DNA of 64,000 bases. Source: Acidobacteriota bacterium (GTDB lineage: Bacteria; Acidobacteriota; Blastocatellia; Pyrinomonadales; Pyrinomonadaceae). The stretch spans positions 2,552,001-2,616,000 of the forward strand of contig CP065003.1 in NCBI GenBank assembly GCA_016700175.1, written 5' to 3'. A program made the translations under genes and the position numbers. Every line of letters starts with the position of its first letter. The stretch's first letter is position 1. The notes beneath the pieces are model-generated. The model worked only from the letters and a program-made list of their open reading frames with translations, did not search any database and was not told the origin of the DNA. Of the stretch, positions 1 to 8,643 are shown piece by piece.

Positions 1-1
1 G

Positions 2-646
2 AACGTCATCTCGATCACCGACGGACAGATCTTCCTCGAGGCTGACCTGTTCAACTCCGGAATCCGGCCCGCGATCAACGTGGGTAACTCGGTTTCCAGG
101 GTCGGCGGCGCGGCGCAGGTGAAGGCGATGAAGCAGGTAGCGGGTACGCTCAGGATCGACCTTGCGCAGTACCGAGAGCTGGCGGCGTTCGCGCAGTTCG
201 GATCGGACCTCGACAAGGCGACCCAGGCTCAGCTCGAGCGCGGAAAGCGGCTGACGGAGATCCTGAAGCAGGGTCAGTACCGCCCGATGGAGGTCGAGAA
301 TCAGGTCCTTATTATCTGGACGGCGACCAACGGCTTTGTCGATGATGTCGCGGTCGAGGACCTCGGCAAGTTCGAAAAAGAGCTGTTCGAGTTCATGGAG
401 AACTCGAATCCGGCTGTAATGCAAGAGCTTCGGGACAAGAAGGCTATTGACGACGATCTGAAGGCGAAGCTGAAAGAAGCTCTCGAGGACTTCAAGGCGA
501 CTCGCTGGGCCACCGAAGAAGAAGAGGCCGAAGCGGAAGAGGCTCAGGAAACCGCGGCCGAGACTGCTGAAGAGGCGGTTGCCGAGACCGAATCCGAAGA
601 GACCGAAGGCGACGACGACGGCGAATCGGCATCGGCGGGAGCCTAA
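2..646 (+). CDS. atpA: ATP synthase F1 subunit alpha, C-terminal part (5' truncated by window)
   Basis: This is the C-terminal part of the F1 alpha subunit, the non-catalytic nucleotide-binding subunit of the alpha3-beta3 ring of F-type ATP synthase. The frame is open from base 2, so the gene begins outside the window. Visible family signature: ISITDGQIFLE, then NSGIRPAINVGNSVSRVGG, then the helical C-terminal domain ending near FKATRWA. After that point there are about 44 extra residues, almost all E, A, T and D, that the family normally lacks. atpG follows 35 bases downstream with a strong hairpin between. The family call is certain; the role of the acidic tail is unknown. Confidence 0.97.
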   Translation, partial: NVISITDGQIFLEADLFNSGIRPAINVGNSVSRVGGAAQVKAMKQVAGTLRIDLAQYRELAAFAQFGSDLDKATQAQLERGKRLTEILKQGQYRPMEVENQVLIIWTATNGFVDDVAVEDLGKFEKELFEFMENSNPAVMQELRDKKAIDDDLKAKLKEALEDFKATRWATEEEEAEAEEAQETAAETAEEAVAETESEETEGDDDGESASAGA

Positions 647-652
647 CGAAAA

Positions 653-671
653 GGGGCCCGGTCAGGGCCCC
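653..671 (+). other. Intercistronic hairpin between atpA and atpG
   Basis: GGGGCCC (653-659) and GGGCCCC (665-671) form a perfect 7-bp GC stem around a 5-base loop, 10 bases before the atpG start codon. No T-run follows, so it does not look like a terminator. It could stabilise the atpA 3' end or limit atpG translation; that function is inference. Confidence 0.6.
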
Positions 672-681
672 GAATGCAAAG

Positions 682-1557
682 ATGGCAAGCTTACTGGACA
701 TGCGTCGGCGGATAAAATCCGTCAAGAACACGCAGCAGATAACGAAGGCAATGAAGATGGTCGCCGCGGCGAAGCTCAAGAGGGCTCAGGACCGCGTGAC
801 CGCCGCCCGCCCGTATGCGGTGAAGATGAACGAGGTGCTCGGCGGCCTGAGCGCCAAGGTGTCGAACGATTTCTCGCATCCTTTGCTCAACGATCGGGGG
901 GACGAGAAATACCTGATCGTTCTTGTGACCGCCGACAAGGGCCTTTGCGGGGGCTTCAACGCGAACCTTATGAAGGCCGCCCAGGCGTTTATTGCCGGCC
1001 ACGAGGGCCGCGATATCTCGATGATGCCGGTCGGCCGAAAGGGCCGGGACTTCTTCCGCCGGCGGAATTTTCATTTCGTCGAGGAATACATAGGCCTGAC
1101 CGGAAGCGGACGCGCCGAACTTTCAGACGCCCGCGAGATCTCGGCGAACATAATCAAGACCTTCGTCGAGGACGAATCGATCGACAAGGTGTTCCTCGTA
1201 TTTACGGAGTTCAAGACGGTCATATCGCAGCAGGTGAAGGTCGAGCAGCTTCTTCCGATACCCCGGATCGAGGGCGAGTCGGAAAGCGAAGGCGGCCCGG
1301 AGGCAGAGTACATTTACGAGCTTCCGCCGGCTGAGATCTTCGGCAAGCTTCTTCCGAAGCAGGTCGAGACGCAGGTTTACAGGGCGATGCTCGAGTCGGT
1401 CGCGTCCGAACAGGGCGCGCGTATGACGGCGATGGACTCGGCTTCGAAGAACGCCGGCGAGCTGATCGACACGCTTACGTTGAACATGAACCGCATCCGC
1501 CAGGCGGACATCACCCGCGAGATCATCGAGGTGGTATCGGGGGCGGCAGCGTTGTAA
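682..1557 (+). CDS. atpG: ATP synthase F1 subunit gamma
   Basis: The gamma subunit is the central rotor shaft that links proton flow through F0 to conformational cycling in the alpha3-beta3 head. The 291-residue product has the standard family length. The N-terminal helix MRRRIKSVKNTQQITKAM, the VTADKGLCGGFN segment near residues 84-95 and the C-terminal helix ending near NRIRQADITREIIEVVSGA are diagnostic. The start ATG follows an A-rich stretch with no strong Shine-Dalgarno motif, as expected for a gene coupled to atpA. It is the last gene of the operon here, since a rho-independent terminator follows. No subunit beta or epsilon gene follows directly. Confidence 0.98.
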   Translation: MASLLDMRRRIKSVKNTQQITKAMKMVAAAKLKRAQDRVTAARPYAVKMNEVLGGLSAKVSNDFSHPLLNDRGDEKYLIVLVTADKGLCGGFNANLMKAAQAFIAGHEGRDISMMPVGRKGRDFFRRRNFHFVEEYIGLTGSGRAELSDAREISANIIKTFVEDESIDKVFLVFTEFKTVISQQVKVEQLLPIPRIEGESESEGGPEAEYIYELPPAEIFGKLLPKQVETQVYRAMLESVASEQGARMTAMDSASKNAGELIDTLTLNMNRIRQADITREIIEVVSGAAAL

Positions 1558-1598
1558 GAGAGTAATGAGTAGTGAGTGAAGAGTAATGAGTGATGAAG

Positions 1599-1627
1599 GC
1601 GGGCCGATTGGCCCGCTTTTCTTTTTT
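1599..1627 (+). terminator. Rho-independent terminator of the atp operon
   Basis: Stem GCGGGCC (1599-1605), loop GATT, GGCCCGC (1610-1616), then TTTTCTTTTTT. It lies 41 bases after the atpG stop. Confidence 0.9.
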
Positions 1628-1630
1628 CAA

Positions 1631-1698
1631 CCACGAACTCACACGAAGCTGCACGAAGAATTCGACTTTGCTTTGTGCGCCTTCGTGTTACTTCGTGG
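1631..1698. repeat. Foldback repeat, CCACGAA-type arms
   Basis: A left arm (1631-1658) made of CACGAAG-like units faces a right arm (1671-1698); about 22 of 28 bases pair. It follows the atp terminator in non-coding DNA. CCACGAA/CACGAAT units recur near 37.3-37.5 kb. Confidence 0.7.
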
Positions 1699-1803
1699 CT
1701 AACCCAAATCAAAGAACTATTTGAATTCGAAGATCACTTAAAGTATATTCGCCTTGCCTTTTCAGTAACTACTTAACAATCAGATAGATAATTGGAGGTC
1801 AAG

Positions 1804-2082
1804 ATGGAGATTCTGGGCTTTGCGGGAATGGGTTTGGGCGGATTGCTCTTTCTCATCGGATGGATCTGGCTGATCGTGATCGGCTTCAAAGAGGGCGGCG
1901 CACTCTGGGGCATCCTGATCATTTTGTTCAGCTGGCTGGCGGGAATCATCTTTTGCATCATGAACAAGACCGGCTGGATACCGCTTGCGCTTATGCTCAT
2001 CGGCGTCTTCTTCTACGCCGTCGGTGCGGTCCCGGTGGTGATGAAACTAATGGAAGGCGGAATGGAGCCGGCGGCTTTCTAG
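1804..2082 (+). CDS. Small integral membrane protein, unknown function
   Basis: The product has 92 residues and is almost entirely hydrophobic, with about three membrane segments (roughly residues 5-27, 31-52 and 58-77) and short charged ends. The ATG at 1804 is chosen because GGAGGT at 1794-1799 is correctly placed for it; an in-frame TTG at 1792 lies on that motif and cannot use it. No catalytic motif is visible. The gene is 16 bases upstream of the VanZ-like gene and may share its transcript. It resembles the general class of small bacterial membrane proteins with alternating glycine-rich helices; I do not recognise a named family. Confidence 0.75.
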   Translation: MEILGFAGMGLGGLLFLIGWIWLIVIGFKEGGALWGILIILFSWLAGIIFCIMNKTGWIPLALMLIGVFFYAVGAVPVVMKLMEGGMEPAAF

Positions 2083-2098
2083 GCACTTTCCCAATATC

Positions 2099-2572
2099 AT
2101 GAACAAGGTCTGGCGTGGGCGACTGGTTCGTTACACGCCTTTCATTTTGTGGACCGGGGTCGTGATGGGATTCTCGACCAGCGGAGCGTCGATGAACCGC
2201 ACCTCGAGGTTCATCCGTCCGCTGCTCGAGTTCCTTTTCCCGGACGCGCCGGAACAGACGCTGTTTCTCTATCACGGGATCATCCGCAAGTCGGCGCATT
2301 TCATCGAGTACGCGATCCTTGCGGCGCTCGCGTACAGGGCGTTTCGTGAGTCCTCGAAGATACTTCTCGCGTCGCACCCGTTCCTCGCGGCGCTTCTTTC
2401 GGTGGCGATCGTCGCAGTTGTCGACGAGACATATCAGTCTTTCGATCCCTCCAGGACCGGGTCGCCAATAGACGTTCTTATCGATCTTTCGGGAGCGCTG
2501 GCGGCGCTTGCCGCTGCCCGGTTTTTCGTGCGGAAGCGCAAAATTGATAAATCCGACAACCATCCCGTATAA
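2099..2572 (+). CDS. VanZ family membrane protein
   Basis: This 157-residue protein has four predicted membrane helices and the VanZ family signatures: RKSAHFIEYAILA near residues 62-74 and DETYQSFDPSRTGSPIDVLID near 107-127. VanZ proteins are small membrane proteins; VanZ itself gives low-level teicoplanin resistance in enterococci by an unknown mechanism, and most homologues have no assigned role. A basic tail (RKRKIDKSDN) is probably cytosolic. It is preceded by the small membrane protein gene. Its 3' end overlaps the promoter of the next gene. Presence of this gene does not by itself indicate glycopeptide resistance. Confidence 0.88.
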   Translation: MNKVWRGRLVRYTPFILWTGVVMGFSTSGASMNRTSRFIRPLLEFLFPDAPEQTLFLYHGIIRKSAHFIEYAILAALAYRAFRESSKILLASHPFLAALLSVAIVAVVDETYQSFDPSRTGSPIDVLIDLSGALAALAAARFFVRKRKIDKSDNHPV

Positions 2573-2573
2573 T
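2544..2573 (+). promoter_or_regulatory. Sigma-70-type promoter for the SPFH gene
   Basis: TTGATA (2544-2549), 18-base spacer, TATAAT (2568-2573). It overlaps the end of the VanZ gene and leaves a leader of about 100 bases before the next start. Confidence 0.6.
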
Positions 2574-2681
2574 TTGAGGCGATAATGGAACGCTGACGCG
2601 GTGTTGCGACGTATCTTCCGATGAGAGGATCGTGCCCCCGGGCGGACCTCGGAAGAACGCAGATCTTAAGGAGATTTCATA

Positions 2682-3830
2682 ATGGGAATTTGGGACAAAG
2701 TAAAAGAAGAAGCCCTGAATCAGTTCATCGAGGTCATCGAGTGGCTCGACGAATCGAAGGACACGATCCTCTACAGGTTTCCTGTGCACGGCCAGGAGAT
2801 CAAGAACGGGGCGCAGCTGATCGTCCGCGAATCGCAGGCAGCGGTATTCGTGTTCGAAGGCCAGGTCGCTGACGTTTTTGGACCCGGCAAGTACACGATC
2901 GACGGCGGGAACACGCCCATCCTGACCAAGCTCGGCGCGTGGAAGTACGGTTTCAATTCCCCTTTCAAGTCCGAGGTCTATTTCGTCAACACCAAGCAGT
3001 TCACGGATATGAAGTGGGGCACCTCGAACCCGATAATGCTGCGCGACAACGATTTCGGCATCGTGCGGCTCCGGGCATTCGGCGCCTACTCGATGCGGGT
3101 CGCCGATCCGTCGACATTCATCAAGGAAGTGGCGGGCACCAACGCCCATTTCGACACTGAGGACATCGACGTCCAGCTAAAGCGCGCGATCGTGACGGAG
3201 TTTTCCGACGCTCTTGGTGAGATGAAGATCCCTGCGCTCGACCTCGCTGCGCAGTACAAGGAGATCGGGGACGCGATACGCGACAAGATCAACATAGACT
3301 TCAAGGACTACGGCCTTGAGGTGACCAAGTTCTACGTCGAAAACGTGAGCCTTCCGAAAGAGGTCGAGGAGGCGATGGACAAGCGAGCCTCGATGGGAGC
3401 GCTCGGCGACGCCCAGCGGTACGCACAGTTCCAGGCGGCGGACGCGATGCGCGACGCGGCCCAGAACGAAGGCGGCGGCGCGGGCCTGGGCGCAGGTCTC
3501 GGCGCCGGATTCGCCGTCGGGAACCAAATGGCGAACGCGTTCGGAGGCCAGCAGGGAGCGGCCTCGACGGTCTCGTGCCCGAGTTGCGGGAAAGCGAATG
3601 CTCCGGAGGCCAGGTTCTGTGCGGAGTGCGGCGGCAAGATGGAAGTTGTGAAGGTTCCGTGCGTGAAATGCGGGGCCGAGCTCAGGGAGGGCGCCAAGTT
3701 CTGCTCTGAATGCGGCTCGACGCAGGAGAAGCAGAAGTGCTCCAATTGCCAGGCCGAAATGGCTCCGGGTGCGAAGTTCTGTGCCGAATGCGGGACAAAG
3801 GTCGAAGAGGCCGCACCCGAAGGCGAGTAG
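2682..3830 (+). CDS. SPFH-domain protein with three C-terminal zinc ribbons (YdjI-like)
   Basis: The 382-residue protein has an SPFH/band-7-type domain (about residues 25-235), without a transmembrane segment, then a Gly/Ala-rich linker (about 262-295) and three zinc ribbons. The ribbons begin near C299 (CPSCG...CAECG), C327 (CVKCG...CSECG) and C353 (CSNCQ...CAECG), each Cys-x2-Cys-x12-13-Cys-x2-Cys. It resembles Bacillus YdjI and the so-called virion core protein group. Members of that group are thought to assemble at membranes together with phage-shock-like partners; that role here is inference. The ATG follows AAGGAG. A consensus promoter lies upstream, so the gene is probably monocistronic. 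Confidence 0.88.
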   Translation: MGIWDKVKEEALNQFIEVIEWLDESKDTILYRFPVHGQEIKNGAQLIVRESQAAVFVFEGQVADVFGPGKYTIDGGNTPILTKLGAWKYGFNSPFKSEVYFVNTKQFTDMKWGTSNPIMLRDNDFGIVRLRAFGAYSMRVADPSTFIKEVAGTNAHFDTEDIDVQLKRAIVTEFSDALGEMKIPALDLAAQYKEIGDAIRDKINIDFKDYGLEVTKFYVENVSLPKEVEEAMDKRASMGALGDAQRYAQFQAADAMRDAAQNEGGGAGLGAGLGAGFAVGNQMANAFGGQQGAASTVSCPSCGKANAPEARFCAECGGKMEVVKVPCVKCGAELREGAKFCSECGSTQEKQKCSNCQAEMAPGAKFCAECGTKVEEAAPEGE

Positions 3831-3920
3831 CCAGGGACCGCCGATTTTCAAGGGCAGAAGTTTCCGGCTTCTGCCCTTTCTCATTTCAACGAGCGATATC
3901 AAGGAGGACGATCAAACGCG

Positions 3921-4112
3921 ATGGCTATCAGTCCCGAACTTCTCAAGATCCTTAGGTGCCCAAAGTGCAAGTCCGAGCTGAAGCTGAAGGACGACGGTTC
4001 GGGCCTCCGCTGTCTTAACCCCGAATGTGCACTGGTCTACCCGGTCCGCGATGATATTCCCGTGATGATCATCGAAGAGGCCGCCAAAGAGACCGGCGCT
4101 TCCGAATCCTGA
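3921..4112 (+). CDS. Trm112 family zinc-binding protein (YcaR/UPF0434-like)
   Basis: The 63-residue product matches the Trm112/YcaR family: LLKILRCPKCKSELKL, then a LNPECALVYPVRDDIPVMI segment that closes the fold. Cysteines at CPKC and the later C can bind zinc. Trm112 proteins act as partners of methyltransferases in eukaryotes and archaea; the bacterial role is less clear, though the E. coli gene lies in the lpxK-kdsB region. Here it is followed directly by a decayed LPS-type glycosyltransferase, which fits that envelope context. AAGGAGG precedes the start. Confidence 0.9.
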   Translation: MAISPELLKILRCPKCKSELKLKDDGSGLRCLNPECALVYPVRDDIPVMIIEEAAKETGASES

Positions 4113-4181
4113 CCCGCCTCCGATGCCCGTGCGAAGGTCCGATGTGAGATCTCAGGCGAACGCCGTGGATGGGACCGACGT

Positions 4182-5199
4182 ATGCTAGGTCCGTTTTATC
4201 CGGCTTCGTTCGGTCGGCGACACGGTGCTCGGGCCCCCGACCTCGCAGGCACTTCGCGATTTTCTTCCCGATGCCCGGACCGACAGTCTCCTTGAGGATT
4301 GGGTCGCCCCCCCTGCTCGAGGGACACACTGCGGCAGATTCCGTGTACCCGATCCACGCGGCTAGTCCGGAAGGCTTTCGGTTTGTCTGCGATCAGAGAG
4401 ACCGGATGCGACCTGGTCATCAATCTGCACGGCGGCACGACCTCGACATTTCTGACGCGCGCAACCGGAGCCCGGTACAAGGCCGGAAACTCGGTCTATC
4501 AATACTCCTTATCTTCTGTCCCGAAGCCTGGATCTGCGGCCGAGTTCTGGGGCGCGTCCGGAGTGCTTTCAGCGGAACAGCAGGTCACCCTCGTCGGATT
4601 CCCGACGGGTGCCCTCCAGCCAAAAGCAGGCCTTCGAACTTCCGGAAGATGCGGCCGGGGCTTCGAAGATCGACGAACGCCTGCGGCATCCGGAATTGGG
4701 GTCTCCGGTGTTCCGATCGCGCCGGTACATCCCGCTGCGGCGACATTCCCGAAACAATCGGAAACAAAAGGGACGCGCAGATCGCCCGGCACCCGGCGGA
4801 GAAGGGGTACCGTTCGGCCGCGGTGGACACTCCTTCCGAGCGACAGATGCTTGACGCGCTCCAGAGGAGTACCGGAAACCCGCCCGGGACGCTCTCCGAC
4901 CTCACGCTTCCCGAGATCACGGCGCAGTCGAGACGTTCTTCGATAATTGTCGGGAACTAAACCGGCATCGCCCGCATTGCAGCCGCGGTCGGAATTCCGC
5001 CGCTCGTGATCTTCGGTTCTTCGAACCGGTCCACTGGCGCCCGTGTACGAAGCGTCCTTCGAAGACCGTTTTCAAAGGATTTGAATGCCGGTGCTGCCCC
5101 GGAAGCAAATGCGGATCGTTCGGAGATCCCGGATGCATTCCGCAGGGCCCTTTCGAGGCGGTGACAGAGGCCGTCGACGACCTGATCGAAAGCGCGTAA
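4182..5199 (+). pseudogene. Glycosyltransferase family 9 (heptosyltransferase-like), degraded by several frameshifts
   Basis: No single frame is open, but fragments read in order reproduce a whole GT9 enzyme. They are: VRFIRLRSVGDTVL (from 4189, one base out of frame with the ATG at 4182), LPDARTDSLLEDWVAP, LLEGHTAADSVYPIHA, CDLVINLHGGTTSTFLTRA, an APVHPAAATFPKQ segment, AEKGYRSAAVDTPSERQML and LSDLTLPEI. Then comes IVGN followed by TAA where the family has GNDSG, then TGIARIAAAVGIPPLVIFG. After one more frame change the final stretch is PVHWRPC to CGSFGDPGC, EAVTEAVDDLIESA and stop. At least five frame changes plus one nonsense codon are needed. An intact copy would transfer heptose or a related sugar to lipopolysaccharide core. 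Neighbouring genes are intact, so local sequencing error is unlikely. Confidence 0.88.
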
Positions 5200-5452
5200 A
5201 ACCCCTGTCGTCATCTCTTACAGTGAACTCTCCTGGGCACCTTCAAAGCCCTATGGAAGCGGTGCCAAAAGTAAATAAATCTTGCCTTTTCGCCGGCAAT
5301 CGGAGTAACATTAGGCGAAATTCAAAGTATGAGAAGCAAGGTTTCGGGCCGGGCCTGCGACGGTCCGGACCGACATCCGCCCGGACGAGGGCGACCGGAA
5401 CCCGGGTTCCGAAAAGCCAGGCCTTTCAAGAATTTAGGAGGAACGACAATAG

Positions 5453-5644
5453 ATGCTATATGCACTCGGAGCATTGATCAGCGCGATCATCGCGGCGTTC
5501 TGCTTTTACACGATGCGTGGATCCGACCAGAATAACCTGCTTCTTGTGATCGGGATCGTATTTGCGATCCTGACGATCGTATTTGGCGGGCTGTTCCTGG
5601 CTGGCAGGATCAACAAGACCGACGATATTCACGTAACCGAATAA
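5453..5644 (+). CDS. Small two-helix membrane protein, unknown function
   Basis: This 63-residue protein has two hydrophobic segments, about residues 2-20 and 27-51, separated by a short polar loop (RGSDQNN) and followed by a polar tail. AGGAGG at 5436-5441 lies 11 bases before the ATG, which supports translation. It follows the degraded GT9 gene after about 250 non-coding bases. It has no recognisable motif. Confidence 0.72.
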   Translation: MLYALGALISAIIAAFCFYTMRGSDQNNLLLVIGIVFAILTIVFGGLFLAGRINKTDDIHVTE

Positions 5645-5945
5645 CCGGCAGATAATGTCTGAGAGGGCGGGCGGCCTATTGGCAGGCAGCGTGTAGAAAG
5701 CCCGCCTCGAAATCGAACCGGGAATTCATTTCCGGTGACCTTTCGGGCGTAAGTATCGTAGCGTCCGGCGCTGACCGGAACCGGTTTGATCCTTCAATTG
5801 ACCGGATCGACCAACCCTCATCGGCACGATCGCGGTTTCCTTCTCAAGCCTAATTCTTAGCAACAATCGTTAAGTTTCGTACGACCATTGACACACTGAA
5901 CAGGCCGTAGCAAGTCAGAGTGTCTTCGAGACCAGCAGCCGGCAG
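5645..5945. other. Intergenic stretch, no gene seen
   Basis: GGCGGGC (5666-5672) and GCCCGCC (5700-5706) could pair across a 27-base loop, but no T-run follows. TTGACA occurs at 5887-5892 without a convincing -10 box. Nothing else stands out. Confidence 0.5.
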
Positions 5946-7736
5946 ATGACATTCGAGATCACATTCGTTCTGGCCGTCGCCGTTTGCGCCGTGATCCTGT
6001 TTGCGACCGAGAAGCTCTCGGTCGACGTTGTGGCGATCGTGGTTATGGTCACCCTGATGGCTTCAGGGATCGTTTCTCCGGAAGAGGGTATCTCGGGCTT
6101 CAGCAACAAGGCGACGGTGACGGTCGCCGCGATGTTCATTCTCAGCGCGGGGCTGTTCAAGACGGGCGCCGTCAACTACCTGGGCACGATCACTTCAAGG
6201 CTTTTCAAGCGGAACTTCTGGGTCGGCCTGATATCGGTGATGATCGCGGTCGCTTTCTTTTCCGCGTTCATTAACAACACTCCCGTAGTCGCGATCTTCA
6301 TCCCGATTTTGCTCGGCGTCGCAAAGGAGATAAAGGCGAGCACGTCCAAGCTCCTGATGCCGATGTCGTTCGCCTCAATGTTCGGCGGAGTCTGCACGCT
6401 GATCGGCACCTCGACTAACATCCTTGTAAACTCGATCGCAGAAAGGCAGGGCCAGCCGGCGTTCTCGATGTTTGAGATCGCGCCGCTTGGAGTCGCGATG
6501 TTCCTCATCGGAACGACCTATATGCTGCTGATCGGCGTCCGCCTCATTCCCGAGCGCCGCGCCGAAGGCGACCTGATCGAGAGTTTTCATCTTCACGAGT
6601 ACATCACGGAAGTAGTGCTGCTCGAGGATTCCTCGTCCGTAGGCAAGCAGATCAAGGACGCGCCGCTCGTCAAGGAGATCGACATCAGCATCATCGAGAT
6701 CCAGCGCGGGGACGAGACTATCCCGCTGCCTGCCGCGGACGTCGTGCTGAAAGCAGGCGACGTTCTGAGGGTGCGCTGCGATCTGGAGAAGTTCAAGAAG
6801 ATTCAGCAGCGTCAGGGCGTGGTATTCAAGCCCGAGTTCCAGTGGCGTGACGAGGACATCCAGAGCTTCGACGCGAAGTTGGTCGAAGGCGTCATCGCGC
6901 CGCATTCCGACTTCATTGGAAAGACCCTGAAGGACCTGAACTTCCGCGGTGAGTTCGGAGCGACCGTGCTCGCACTGAGGCACAGGGGCGTGCTGATGCG
7001 CGAAAAGCTCTCCGAAACGAAGCTCGACGCGGGAGACGCATTGCTTTTGGAGGTCCGAAAACGAAGGTTCAACCAGCTTCGGCGGAGCCCTGCGTTCGTG
7101 ATCATTTCCGAGGTCCAGCAGGAGCGTTTCCGGAAGCGGAAGATCATACCTGCGCTGCTGATCATCGCCGGCGTCATTATTACAGCCAGCGTCGGGATCA
7201 TGGACATCGTTGCATCGGCGGTTATCGGCTCGGTCCTTCTTGTGCTCGTCGGCTGTATCAAGATGGAAGAAGCGTACAAGGCCATCGAGTGGAGGATCAT
7301 TTTTCTCCTGGCCGGCGTACTCGCGCTGGAAGCAGCGATGGAAAACTCGAAGGCCGGCGAGCTGGTGTCGGAACAGATCATTGCAACGGTCGGGGTGTGG
7401 GGCCCGATCGCGATGATCTCGGCATTTTACCTGATGACGTTCATACTGACGGAGATGATGTCGAACACGGCGACCGCCGCGCTTCTGACACCGGTCGCGA
7501 TCGCCACGGCGAACACACTCGACCTAAATCCGAGGCCGTTCCTCGTCGCAGTGATGTTCGCGGCGTCGGCGAGCTTCATGACGCCCGTCGGATACCAGAC
7601 CAACACATTGATCTACGGTCCGGGCCAGTACCGTTTCGCCGATTTCCTGAAGGTCGGAACACCTCTCAACATCCTGTTCTGGATCACCGCGACCATCCTG
7701 ATACCGTATTTCTGGCCGCTGGAATTGATGCCTTGA
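5946..7736 (+). CDS. SLC13/DASS-type anion permease with two central TrkA-C domains
   Basis: The 596-residue inner-membrane protein has an N-terminal half of about six helices (residues 1-205), two RCK_C (TrkA-C) domains (about 215-290 and 305-385) and a second helical half (about 400-590). The substrate-site motifs of the divalent anion/sodium symporter family are present in each half: NNTPVVAIFIP with GTSTNILVNS in the first, MSNTATAALLTPVAIATA and TPVGYQTNTLIYGPG in the second. Such proteins move sulfate, dicarboxylates or related anions with a cation, and the TrkA-C domains are thought to gate transport. The exact substrate cannot be read from sequence. It is transcribed alone. Confidence 0.9.
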   Translation: MTFEITFVLAVAVCAVILFATEKLSVDVVAIVVMVTLMASGIVSPEEGISGFSNKATVTVAAMFILSAGLFKTGAVNYLGTITSRLFKRNFWVGLISVMIAVAFFSAFINNTPVVAIFIPILLGVAKEIKASTSKLLMPMSFASMFGGVCTLIGTSTNILVNSIAERQGQPAFSMFEIAPLGVAMFLIGTTYMLLIGVRLIPERRAEGDLIESFHLHEYITEVVLLEDSSSVGKQIKDAPLVKEIDISIIEIQRGDETIPLPAADVVLKAGDVLRVRCDLEKFKKIQQRQGVVFKPEFQWRDEDIQSFDAKLVEGVIAPHSDFIGKTLKDLNFRGEFGATVLALRHRGVLMREKLSETKLDAGDALLLEVRKRRFNQLRRSPAFVIISEVQQERFRKRKIIPALLIIAGVIITASVGIMDIVASAVIGSVLLVLVGCIKMEEAYKAIEWRIIFLLAGVLALEAAMENSKAGELVSEQIIATVGVWGPIAMISAFYLMTFILTEMMSNTATAALLTPVAIATANTLDLNPRPFLVAVMFAASASFMTPVGYQTNTLIYGPGQYRFADFLKVGTPLNILFWITATILIPYFWPLELMP

Positions 7737-7770
7737 TCCGCCGCAATGTGCATCATAGGCGCTTCTTCGT

Positions 7771-7776
7771 TATAAT
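7771..7776 (+). promoter_or_regulatory. Possible -10 box upstream of nfu
   Basis: A perfect TATAAT lies 69 bases before the nfu start. No good -35 box is seen at the right distance. A TTGACA (7778-7783) with TATAGA at a short 14-base spacing is an alternative. Confidence 0.35.
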
Positions 7777-7844
7777 GTTGACAAAAATGTAAAGATTTAT
7801 AGACTAGTAGTTTCGACCAAGGGAAGAAAAGCAGTATTTACAAG

Positions 7845-8405
7845 ATGCCGAAGATCGCAGACATTCAGGAAACCCCAAATCCCAACGCCGTGAAGTTCAT
7901 TCTTCGCGAGCCGGTAAGCCACGGGACCTCGCATTCGTTCAAGACGGCCGAGGACGCCGAGGGCGACGAGCTCGCAAAATCGATATTCCTCGTCGGCGAA
8001 GTCGTATCCGTGTTCTACATGGACAAGATGATCACCGTTGAGAAGACCGACGAGTCGGACTGGGACGAAGTCCTTCCGGCGCTGGCGGTCCCGATCCGTG
8101 CTGCGGAGTCGGTGGCGTCATCGAACGGAGGCGCGGCGAGCGCCGTCGGAGGAGCGATCGCGGCGGCCGCAAGCGACGATCCGGTGATCGCCGAGATCAA
8201 CGAGCTGTTGGACGAGAGGATTCGTCCTTACCTGGCCAGCGACGGAGGCTGGCTCGAGATCCTTGAGCTTGACGAGAACGTGCTGAAGATCCGCTATCAG
8301 GGCGCCTGCGGAAGCTGTCCCAGCTCCCTCACCGGGACTCTAATGGCGATCGAGAACATGATACGCGATGAGATCGACGAACGGATCGAGGTCGTCGCCG
8401 TCTAA
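7845..8405 (+). CDS. nfu: Nfu-type iron-sulfur cluster scaffold/carrier
   Basis: The 186-residue protein has an N-terminal Nfu_N domain (about residues 5-90, beginning with the typical ETPNPNAVKF) and a C-terminal NifU-like domain (about 120-186). The latter has the CxxC cluster-binding motif in GACGSCPSS (near C154 and C157). Nfu proteins carry 4Fe-4S clusters to apo-targets. An Ala/Gly-rich linker joins the domains. No suf or isc genes are near, so it is probably expressed on its own. Confidence 0.93.
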   Translation: MPKIADIQETPNPNAVKFILREPVSHGTSHSFKTAEDAEGDELAKSIFLVGEVVSVFYMDKMITVEKTDESDWDEVLPALAVPIRAAESVASSNGGAASAVGGAIAAAASDDPVIAEINELLDERIRPYLASDGGWLEILELDENVLKIRYQGACGSCPSSLTGTLMAIENMIRDEIDERIEVVAV

Positions 8406-8492
8406 TAACGCCTCAGAGCTTCCCGCCTCCTAAATCTTTTCCATAGTTCTAATTACGGGCGGCACTCGATTCAACATCTTTTAATACGTGTC

Positions 8493-8522
8493 TTGACAGA
8501 GTTCCGCCGTTTTCGTCATAAT
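8493..8522 (+). promoter_or_regulatory. Sigma-70-type promoter for the GAF/acidic protein
   Basis: TTGACA (8493-8498), 18-base spacer, CATAAT (8517-8522), leaving a leader of about 115 bases. Confidence 0.55.
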
Positions 8523-8643
8523 TCTGAAGGTGGCGTTTGACCCCGAAGCGCCGTCTCGTCATAGCTCGCTACCGCTCACACCTGCCATTCAAAGCCATTC
8601 CCGGTTATAGTGTGTTTGTCATTCCCTACGGAGGATCATCAAC

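Noticed and set aside
579..1334. A 251-residue plus-strand frame across atpA-atpG
   Set aside because: It is out of frame with both genes, rich in Arg and Pro, and has no motif.
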